Source: an uncultured Prevotellaceae bacterium (GTDB lineage Bacteria > Bacteroidota > Bacteroidia > Bacteroidales > Bacteroidaceae). From it: a stretch of DNA of 64,000 nt. Positions 35,848 through 42,929 of this stretch are shown in pieces; positions within the stretch are counted from its first letter, which is position 1; each line of letters begins with the position of its first letter. Position numbers and translations under genes: made by a program. The stretch spans positions 1 through 64,000 of the forward strand of contig ONCG01000017.1 of the NCBI GenBank assembly GCA_900316285.1. Reading direction: 5' to 3'. Below the pieces are notes generated by a model. The model saw only the letters and a program-made list of their open reading frames with translations, was not told where the DNA came from and made no database searches.

Positions 35848-36786
35848 TCAAAGTATTCTTACGCTCTGATGGCGGTTCTTTCCTTTCTTCACCAGGTTTA
35901 CGTCAATCTGATAGCCCAAATACAACTCGTGAGAGCCATTGGCAGGGTTGATAGCCGACGTGTAGCACTCGTAGCTATAGCCTGCTAGAATGCCGTGGAA
36001 CTTACCTCCGACGAGAATCGTCACCGATGTCTGGGGGCTATAGGTAACGCCGAGATACATCAGTTTCTCATCGTGCTTGTATGTCAGGCGGCCCGTGATA
36101 TCTGCACGCCATGCCACTAGGTCGGTGCGCACGAGAAACGAGGGCTGCACTGATAAGAACGGATTTTTCAAACGAATATTGTATCCACCCGTTAAATAAT
36201 ATGTGCGATCGACCTGAATTTCGTTCCGTTCACCCAGATGAATGAGGGGTGCAGTGAGGTGAGTGGCGCTCAGACCTGCATACCAGGGACCGTGCATGTA
36301 ATACAGACCAAAGCTCAGGTCGAGGGCGCTGCCTTCCACCTGCGAAGAGGCAAAGGCAGGGTCGCTGGGATCTTCCAAATCGAGCTTCGAACCATCGAAC
36401 GACTCGCTGAGCAGTCCCGCCTGCACACCGGCACTCATGGTTCCACCAAAGAGTTTGAATTTCGCGGCATATTGCCCTTGCAGACGCTGGTGCGAGAACA
36501 GTCCGATCTTGTCGTTCATCAGTTGCACACCGGCACCGTGATACATCTTCATGCCATAGAACGGCATGTCGGCAGCAAAGAAGGCAGTCTGCGGGTTGCG
36601 GCGGAAGCCTGCCAGCTCCAGCGCATAGGCGGCAGCCACATTAATGACCGCCTGCTTACCGATGGCTGCAGGATTGTACGATGGCTCCAAATCGAAATAA
36701 TGACTGAAGTGGGGATCGTATTGCGCATGAGCCCCAATGCTGACCATCGCCAACATCACGAATATTACTAATTTGCGTTTAAACAC
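35848..36786 (-). CDS. porP: T9SS PorP/SprF family outer-membrane protein
   Basis: 312 aa with a signal peptide (LVIFVMLAMVSIGAHAQ). The mature start YDPHFSHYFDLEPSYNPAAI and later MYHGAGVQLMNDKIGLFSHQ, NIRLKNPFLSVQPSFLV and ELYLGYQIDVNLVKKGKNRH are typical of PorP/SprF. It is first in the T9SS operon, in the order porP-gldK-gldL-gldM-gldN known from Porphyromonas gingivalis and Flavobacterium. It should be an outer-membrane component that attaches the surface or secretion complex. Confidence 0.93.
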   Translation of the reverse strand: MFKRKLVIFVMLAMVSIGAHAQYDPHFSHYFDLEPSYNPAAIGKQAVINVAAAYALELAGFRRNPQTAFFAADMPFYGMKMYHGAGVQLMNDKIGLFSHQRLQGQYAAKFKLFGGTMSAGVQAGLLSESFDGSKLDLEDPSDPAFASSQVEGSALDLSFGLYYMHGPWYAGLSATHLTAPLIHLGERNEIQVDRTYYLTGGYNIRLKNPFLSVQPSFLVRTDLVAWRADITGRLTYKHDEKLMYLGVTYSPQTSVTILVGGKFHGILAGYSYECYTSAINPANGSHELYLGYQIDVNLVKKGKNRHQSVRIL

Positions 36787-36943
36787 GCTATGATAACGGC
36801 TGTTTCAAGAAAATATTGTATTTATGCAACAAAAACTCCGACACAACAAGAAAAAAGTGAAAGAAAAGCCACTTTTTACCAATAAAAGATTACTATTTGC
36901 TAAATTTTTCTCGAATTTTCTTTCACATTTCAAGAATATTACC

Positions 36944-36951
36944 TACTTTTG
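36944..36951 (+). promoter_or_regulatory. Promoter -7 box of the C10 protease gene
   Basis: TACTTTTG, 74 bp before the ATG at 37026; a weak TTTC about 20 bp upstream may serve as -33. Confidence 0.6.
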
Positions 36952-37025
36952 CAACTTGAATGTCAATTTCAAGCCTCTTTTGGCCATTTTGCATGCTAAT
37001 ACATTATTAATAATTTATAACAACA

Positions 37026-40000
37026 ATGAGAAAAGTTCTACTTTTGATGTTGACAGCTATAGTCTGTGCAACGGTAAACGCCGAGCCTATTTCAAGGCAA
37101 CAGGCTCAACAAAAGGCTGCTGCCTTCCTTAAACAACAAAAACCACTGGCAAAGCTTGCCACAACTGCCATCACAAAAGCTCCACGCCGTGTGAATGGTC
37201 AAATAGTTAGCGACCAAGCTTATTATTACGTGTTTAACACTGAAGACAATCAGGGATTCGTCATCGCTTCGGGAGACGATGTAGCCATCCCGATCCTTGC
37301 ATATAGTGACGAGGGCACATTCGATGAGGAAAACATCCCCGATAATATGCGTGCATTCCTGAAAGGTTATGAACGAGAGATTGCATGGGCCATTGAACAC
37401 GGCTATCAGGTTGACCCCAATGCTTCACTGTCTCCCATCGATAATATTTTGAAACTCGACAAACGGCCTCTCTCCCTTAAGGCCAATGCCCGACTGAGGG
37501 CAGCAAAAACAGACATACCTTATATGGTGACTGCCACTTGGGATCAAACTACTCCATACAATACGGGAGTTAAGTACGGAACTACGGCCAGCAACACAAC
37601 TAGATATACTGCAACTTATACAGGTTGTGTGGCTACAGCTATGGCACAAGTCATGTATTACTGGGGAAAAACTAAAGATTTTAGGCATGGTGCAAATGCC
37701 ATACCTGCATACAATTACAAAATTTCCAGTCAGAACTATTTAGGGCAAACTACTACCACAACTTATTATATTGGGGAAAAGAGTTCCCTTTCCACCTTCT
37801 CATGGGACGATATGCCAGAAGAGCTAGTTTCAAAATCTACGTCAGCCCAAAAAAGTGCTGTTGGTAAACTTATGGAGTATTGCGGTGCATCTGTAAAGAT
37901 GGAATATTCATCAAGTGGTTCTGGAGCATTGTCTGAAGACATTCCTTTTGCCATGATAAGTTATTTCGGCTATGACAAAGGAATTAAGTATGTCAAGCGT
38001 AGCGAATATACGGTAAATGACTGGGAAGATCTTATATATCAAGAACTGGCTCTTGGTCGTCCCGTTTTATTAGATGGCGTAGATTTCTCAGAACTTGTTG
38101 GACACGAGTTTGTGTGCGATGGCTATCAAGTAAGAACCAATAAATTTCATATTAACTGGGGATGGGGACTCACTTCTGCTAGCAGCAATGGTTATTTTGC
38201 ACTTAGTGCCCTTGCTCCTGGCAGTACTGGTAGTGGAGGTACCAGTACGGACCAAGGCAATTATACTCCTTTATCTGGTGCGGTAATCGGAATACAACCT
38301 CCTGTTGACGAATCAGAACATGAGGCATCAAGTCTTGATCAAATGAGCATCTCTGCCCTCTACCTCATCAGTCCCAGGACTGTCAATCGAGATGCAAGAA
38401 GTAGTGATGCTGACATTTGTATTCGCGGTGTTGTATTCAACACTCAAACCGACTCTGTAACCTATGATTATTGTCTCGGTATTTACAATGAAGCTAATGA
38501 ACTTGTTGGCTACAATGATCTCCAAACTAACAGAATGGGAGCAGGCGATGGTTTTTACTTTAATCACGATTTCTCCTTTGGTGCCGAGATGCCATACGGA
38601 ACATACAAGATTACTCCCATCTGCCGTGTAAATGGCACAGAAGAGTGGTTCCCCATGCAGGGTGCATCAGCACGATATATTCAAGCTGTTATCAATAAGG
38701 AAACTGTTACATTGACCCCTAGCATGTCGATTAAGATAAATAATGTTAGTTCTGAGGTCTACACCACTTATCAAGGCACCACTTATTACACCAACACATT
38801 TAATGTTACAAACGATGGACTTGAGACATTCACAGGTACGTGTTATCTGTTAAACGGAGAAAACCTAATTGGTTATTTTGAAACGTCAGACCTTGCTGCT
38901 GGTAAAACAGCGGATATTCAGCCAGCTCCCTTCTATTCGACCGTCAATATACAACAGGCCACATCAGACATTTTCCTTCTGGGTGACGACTACGGCATTG
39001 GCTTATATTATACCATCAATTACGCAGACATTGAATGGGATATCGACTGGGAAGGTAACATAGATAATGACCTGAACTATTATCATGATACATACAAGGC
39101 TATATTTACAATCAATAACAAAGGAAATAATACATACAACCATAATGTAACTCTAACTCTCTTCGAGAAAGGAAAAGCAGTTTCAACGGGAAAAACTATC
39201 AAGAAGACTGCGAATGTACCTGCCAAAGGTAGCTTAGACTTGGAATTCGAGTTCACTGGGTTGAATGTAGGAACAGAGTATGACTTACAGTTCACCTACT
39301 ACGAAGGCACAGCCGATACTACTATGCTCATGAGTGACGTTTATGGTATCACGTTCACGATGGCCAAAGGCATTTCGGCACTCACCGAAGACGGGTTCCT
39401 TATATATAATGATAACAACATTGAAGGTTCTATAGAAATTCCCGAAACGGCCTATTATGTAGATGCGCGCTACAGCGACAAGGCTGCCAGCATCGGAGAA
39501 GGTGGGCGAACTAACACGGTTTATTTGCTGAAGGAAGGAATCACCGTACCCGAAGCACTGTCAGGCAAGAACGTTGTGATTGGTTCGACTGCGGAGAATA
39601 TCACCATCACTGATGATGAAGAGTTTTATACACCAGCTGACTTTATAGCAGCAAACGTTACCTACAAGCGCACTTTCTACAAAGGTTGTGATGCCGATTC
39701 GGCACATTGGACTACAATTATGCTACCTTTCAAGGTTGAAAGCATTACCTGCAACGACCAGACTCTCGATTGGTACCGTTCAGCCGAGGATCAAGACAAG
39801 AACTTCTGGCTCATGGATTTCACCGGTGAAACTGACGGAAAGGCTAACTTCTCATATGCTGAGAGCATCGAAGCCAATCATCCATACATCATCACCGTGC
39901 CTAGCAACGCATGGGGACAGAAGTGGAACCTCGTTGACAAAGAAATTGCATTCAGCGGACAGAACGCTGAGTTCAAAGCCGACATGCCTACAGGCGTAGT

Positions 40001-40571
40001 CAACCGCGGTGGCAAATACGATTTCATTGGACGCACCTATCTCACGGGGCAAGTTGACAAATACTGCATGAACGACGAAGGCACTGAATTCGAATACGTA
40101 TCCGATGGATGGATGTTCTACGCCTTCCCCTTCAGTGGCTACTTTGTAGCTTATTATGACCTCGGTGAGGAGTCGAACATAGAACTAGACATGCCTGCAC
40201 CATTACCAACTGCAATCGCGACAACTATTGGCGACGTAAACAAGGACGGCTCTATTAATGTAGCTGATATCACCGCACTGACAAACATTCTCGTTAATGG
40301 TGATGAAGCTAACGTGTTCGACCACGTTGCAGCCGATATTAATCAGGTAGACGGCCTCACCCGAGCTGACGTTTCCGCTTTGGTAGACCTTATACTAGAA
40401 AAAGCACCTCAACGAGCTACTCCCAAGCGTATTACAGCTAGGAAAGGTCCACGCGTGCAAAAGATGCAAATGAAACAAGGGCTAATGAAATCGCTTCCTA
40501 CCATAAACAAAAAGATAGTTGAAAAGTTGAATCGTACACAAACACTCCAGCCTGTCACTCTGTTAAAATAA
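37026..40571 (+). CDS. C10 (streptopain-like) cysteine protease with dockerin
   Basis: 1181 aa. Signal peptide (MRKVLLLMLTAIVCATVNAE), then a Spi-type inhibitory propeptide (ISRQQAQQKAAAFLKQQKPL, NTEDNQGFVIASGDDVAIPI). The peptidase domain has catalytic Cys201 in YTGCVATAMAQVMYYW and His360 in VGHEFVCDGY, with NWGWG downstream. Residues about 430-1060 are beta-sandwich repeats. A type I dockerin lies at about 1069-1128 (GDVNKDGSINVADITALTNI and DINQVDGLTRADVSALVDLI). No T9SS C-terminal domain is recognised; the end is basic. Base composition of the first 2 kb is clearly more AT-rich than its neighbours. It is a surface or secreted protease. Confidence 0.92.
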   Translation: MRKVLLLMLTAIVCATVNAEPISRQQAQQKAAAFLKQQKPLAKLATTAITKAPRRVNGQIVSDQAYYYVFNTEDNQGFVIASGDDVAIPILAYSDEGTFDEENIPDNMRAFLKGYEREIAWAIEHGYQVDPNASLSPIDNILKLDKRPLSLKANARLRAAKTDIPYMVTATWDQTTPYNTGVKYGTTASNTTRYTATYTGCVATAMAQVMYYWGKTKDFRHGANAIPAYNYKISSQNYLGQTTTTTYYIGEKSSLSTFSWDDMPEELVSKSTSAQKSAVGKLMEYCGASVKMEYSSSGSGALSEDIPFAMISYFGYDKGIKYVKRSEYTVNDWEDLIYQELALGRPVLLDGVDFSELVGHEFVCDGYQVRTNKFHINWGWGLTSASSNGYFALSALAPGSTGSGGTSTDQGNYTPLSGAVIGIQPPVDESEHEASSLDQMSISALYLISPRTVNRDARSSDADICIRGVVFNTQTDSVTYDYCLGIYNEANELVGYNDLQTNRMGAGDGFYFNHDFSFGAEMPYGTYKITPICRVNGTEEWFPMQGASARYIQAVINKETVTLTPSMSIKINNVSSEVYTTYQGTTYYTNTFNVTNDGLETFTGTCYLLNGENLIGYFETSDLAAGKTADIQPAPFYSTVNIQQATSDIFLLGDDYGIGLYYTINYADIEWDIDWEGNIDNDLNYYHDTYKAIFTINNKGNNTYNHNVTLTLFEKGKAVSTGKTIKKTANVPAKGSLDLEFEFTGLNVGTEYDLQFTYYEGTADTTMLMSDVYGITFTMAKGISALTEDGFLIYNDNNIEGSIEIPETAYYVDARYSDKAASIGEGGRTNTVYLLKEGITVPEALSGKNVVIGSTAENITITDDEEFYTPADFIAANVTYKRTFYKGCDADSAHWTTIMLPFKVESITCNDQTLDWYRSAEDQDKNFWLMDFTGETDGKANFSYAESIEANHPYIITVPSNAWGQKWNLVDKEIAFSGQNAEFKADMPTGVVNRGGKYDFIGRTYLTGQVDKYCMNDEGTEFEYVSDGWMFYAFPFSGYFVAYYDLGEESNIELDMPAPLPTAIATTIGDVNKDGSINVADITALTNILVNGDEANVFDHVAADINQVDGLTRADVSALVDLILEKAPQRATPKRITARKGPRVQKMQMKQGLMKSLPTINKKIVEKLNRTQTLQPVTLLK

Positions 40572-40614
40572 TAGATACGGCAGACTTGAAAAAATCAACC
40601 TTAAATTCACATGT

Positions 40615-40652
40615 AAGGAGCAGTTGCACAGCCGTGCAGCTGCTCCTTTTTT
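40615..40652 (+). terminator. Terminator after the C10 protease gene
   Basis: AAGGAGCAGTTGCAC and GTGCAGCTGCTCCTT pair with one bulge and are followed by TTTTT. It is 44 bp after the stop codon. Confidence 0.88.
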
Positions 40653-40762
40653 GGGCCGTTTTGCCCATTTGGCTCGTCTGAAACGTTAATAGATGATAAT
40701 TCTTGCATGTCGGCACTTTACTTCTTGCGCGCGCACGCGTCTAACAAAAACACAAAACCTAG

Positions 40763-40942
40763 ATGAAAACAATGAAGGATGATTCAATTTTGCGGGTAGG
40801 AATCATCGGCACCGGATGGATTGCTGAGAAAGCTGCTATTACCCTTAACGGACTGCCTACATGCAAGGCTTATGCCTTAGGAAGTAGAGCTTGCGAAACT
40901 TCTGTAAAAATATTTTTGAAAGATTTTGAATCAGATTTTTGA
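40763..40942 (+). pseudogene. Gfo/Idh/MocA-type oxidoreductase, N-terminal remnant
   Basis: Only 59 codons. The first 42 residues (ILRVGIIGTGWIAEKAAITL, NGLPTCKAYALGSR) are the Rossmann nucleotide-binding start of a Gfo/Idh/MocA oxidoreductase with the GxGxxA fingerprint; the full protein is normally 320-340 aa. From about 40875 the frame runs into a dispersed repeat (GGAAGTAGAGCTTGCGAAAC) that also occurs at 42559, and stops at 40940. No remainder of the gene follows before 41215. The gene is therefore broken, by insertion and deletion at the repeat. Confidence 0.8.
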
Positions 40943-40981
40943 ATGATTTTAAGCGCAGCGACCCCCGCAAGCAGCAGAGCT
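40875..40981. repeat. About 100-bp dispersed repeat (family G), copy 1
   Basis: CCTTAGGAAGTAGAGCTTGC, ACTTCTGTAAAAATATTTTT and GCGACCC-CGCAAGCAGC match the copy at 42559-42661 with few changes. A short part is also found at 4415-4442. The right end runs into TTTAC/GTTCAA-linked hairpins (GCAGCAGAGCTGCGTTCAA). This element breaks the oxidoreductase gene. Confidence 0.85.
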
Positions 40982-41055
40982 GCGTTCAAGGTTCAATGCA
41001 GCAGAGCTGCGTTCAAAGCCTTTGGCGTGTAATGCCTTTTGGTTGTTCGCCATTG

Positions 41056-41212
41056 TTCGGGCAGACACAGGGGTCTGCCCCTACAGTTCACAGCGATACA
41101 AGCAGCAACTCAAACTTGCAAAGGTAATCATCGCTCGGCTTTGCCGCTTTCGTAGCGACAGCGGAGAAAGAATTATCAATTATCAACTGTCAATTATCAA
41201 TTATCATATATG
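41056..41212. repeat. GGGCAGAC palindrome and AATTATCA-type repeat upstream of the DUF4380 gene
   Basis: TTCGGGCAGACACAGGGGTC with TGCCCCTAC (41056-41084), then CGGCTTTGCCGCTTTCGTAG (about 41134) and AATTATCAATTATCAACTGT (41173 onward). The last word type also appears at 11480 and 53175. No promoter could be recognised for the gene starting at 41215. Confidence 0.75.
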
Positions 41213-41214
41213 AT

Positions 41215-42120
41215 ATGAAACGACTATTTACGATTGCACTACTGGCCTGCGCCGCACTCACGGCGAGTGCCGACGACGAGCCATTCGTGTTGCACAACGG
41301 CAATGCGACGATGACCGTCGACCCTGCGAAAGGCGGGAAGATTCTTTCACTGAAGTACCAAGACACCGAGGTTCTCTCGCAGTCGCGCTGGCCGGAGTCG
41401 TTCGGCAGCACGTTCTGGACCAGTCCACAGAAGGAGTGGAACTGGCCGCCCGTGCCGGAGTTCGACAAGATGCCATACACGGTGGAGGGCCGCAGCGACA
41501 CCCAGCTCGTCCTCCGCAGTCAGAAGTCTGAGCGGCTGGGCTTCAGCATCGGTAAGGCGTTCACCTTCGATGCCTCCGATGGCGCATTCGTCGTCACCTA
41601 TTCCATCCGCAACGAGGGCAGTGAGGAGCGCCGAGTGGCACCCTGGGAGATCACCCGCGTGCCGAACAAAGGCGAAGCCAACGGCGACGGTATCATCTTC
41701 TTCGAGGCCGTCGGCGACAGCGTGTGGCCTGCCGACCTGATGTCGTTCCACAGCACCAGTGGCGTGGTGTGGTACCTCACCGATGAGGCTCCGCAGAACC
41801 GGAAGGTGAACGCCGACGGTCGCGGCTGGCTGGGCTACTACGCCAATAACCTCGCCCTTGTGAAGAAGTTCACCGACCTGAAAGCCGACGAGCCTGCTCC
41901 CGGTGAGGCGGAGGTGCAGGTGTACGTAAACCGTGGCAGGACCTACATCGAACTCGAAAGCCAGGGTGCCTACACACTGCTCCAGCCCGGCGAGGAGCTC
42001 ACGTGGGCTGTCCGCTGGTATGTCGTACCCATCGATGGCGGCTATCAGCTGCAGGAGAACCTCGAGAAAGCACTCGTGCCAATTGTGTTTGGAGAGACCC
42101 ACCCCCGACCCCTCCCGTGA
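41215..42120 (+). CDS. DUF4380 family secreted protein with repeat-derived end
   Basis: 301 aa with a signal peptide (MKRLFTIALLACAALTASAD). The domain is a galactose-mutarotase-like beta sandwich: NATMTVDPAKGGKILSLKYQ, FGSTFWTSPQKEWNWPPVPE, YSIRNEGSEERRVAPWEITR and GEELTWAVRWYVVP, which fits DUF4380. Such proteins are predicted to bind or convert sugars; no activity is certain. The last residues (GETHPRPLP) and the stop codon are encoded by a family B repeat end (CCCACCCCCGACCCCTCCCG, 42102 on), so the true C-terminus has been overwritten or extended. Confidence 0.85.
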   Translation: MKRLFTIALLACAALTASADDEPFVLHNGNATMTVDPAKGGKILSLKYQDTEVLSQSRWPESFGSTFWTSPQKEWNWPPVPEFDKMPYTVEGRSDTQLVLRSQKSERLGFSIGKAFTFDASDGAFVVTYSIRNEGSEERRVAPWEITRVPNKGEANGDGIIFFEAVGDSVWPADLMSFHSTSGVVWYLTDEAPQNRKVNADGRGWLGYYANNLALVKKFTDLKADEPAPGEAEVQVYVNRGRTYIELESQGAYTLLQPGEELTWAVRWYVVPIDGGYQLQENLEKALVPIVFGETHPRPLP

Positions 42121-42340
42121 GGGAGGGGAGTCGCGTGCCTGCGTTGAAAGGAAGGCTACGATTAAGCGAGAGAAGAACGATGCTCGCATCTGCTTTTCTG
42201 AGCGTGAGCAGACTCGACCGAAGATCAAGACCGAAGGCCTGGACGGAATACAGGCAGGCGGTGAAGTGAAGCGAAACGGAACCCCTGCTAGGGGAATGCA
42301 CCCAGCGTGGTCCCCTCCTCCGGGGAGGAGGGGTGAGGGG
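42098..42340. repeat. Family B element end and family E block
   Basis: GAGACCCACCCCCGACCCCT with CCCGTGAGGGAGGGGAGT (42096-42133) is the left end of the family B element also found in CutC and PatB. GGTCCCCTCCTCCGGGGAGG and AGGGGTGAGGGGTGGTAGCG (42309-42346) is a family E block, which is repeated inverted at 42452-42482. Between them, 42134-42300 shows no supported gene. Confidence 0.7.
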
Positions 42341-42558
42341 TGGTAGCGGAACAAATACGGACACAACCTATTAAACAAATATGTCGAACATTATTTTTCT
42401 CTTCCCCCGTCGCTGCGCTCCCCTCATCGCTCCCTGCTCGCGCTTCGCCACCCCCAACCCCTCCTTCCAAAAGGAGGGGACAACAGGACGACAACCAGCC
42501 GTAGAGACAAAAGCATTCGTCCCTTTTCTCCCCTTTCCTCCCCTTTAAGCCCTTTAAG

Positions 42559-42661
42559 CCTTGGGAAGTTGAGCTTGCGAAACTTCTGTAAAAATATTTT
42601 TGAAAGATTTTTAATCAGATTTTTGATTAATTTCTCGCTTTAGCGACCCACGCAAGCAGCA
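42559..42661. repeat. Family G repeat, copy 2
   Basis: CCTTGGGAAGTTGAGCTTGC, then ACTTCTGTAAAAATATTTTT and AGCGACCCACGCAAGCAGC. It matches copy 1 at 40875 over about 100 bp and is in the same orientation, so the 1.7-kb piece with the DUF4380 gene lies between direct repeats. Confidence 0.85.
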
Positions 42662-42929
42662 AAGCTGCGTGTAAGGTGCTGCGCACGGGTAAGGTCCTTC
42701 GGACGTGTAAGGTGCTAATGCGATTGTAAAGCCCTGTGGGTGTTCGCCATTGTTCGGGCAGACACAGGGGTCTGCCCCTACGTGTGGATGCCGACAACGC
42801 TGGCGCGCAACTCCCCTCCCTACGGGGGAGGGTAGGGGTGGGGCTCCTTACCCGCAGCTCTGCTGCTTTACCCGCGCTTTAGCGCTTTACACGCAGCTCT
42901 GCTGCCTTACACGCGCGCAGCGCCTTTAC
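42662..42929. repeat. TTTAC-linked hairpin array and GGGCAGAC palindrome
   Basis: Small hairpins joined by a constant linker: GCAGC-TCT-GCTGC, TTTACCC, GCGCT-TT-AGCGC, TTTACAC, GCAGC-TCT-GCTGC, CTTACAC, GCGC-GCA-GCGC, CTTTAC (42854-42929). A looser set (TGCGCACGGGTAAGGTCC, TTCGGACGTGTAAGGTGC) lies at 42670-42720, and a GGGCAGAC palindrome at 42753-42781. The last linker contains the stop codon of the GH30 gene (TTA at 42926). Confidence 0.8.

Noticed and set aside
37026-40571. T9SS sorting domain on the C10 protease
   Set aside because: The C-terminus after the dockerin is a basic tail without the usual LxxGxYxV pattern, so T9SS export is not claimed.
41347-42378. 343-codon ORF on the minus strand
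   Set aside because: It overlaps the DUF4380 gene in antisense and starts within the family E repeat. It has no domain.
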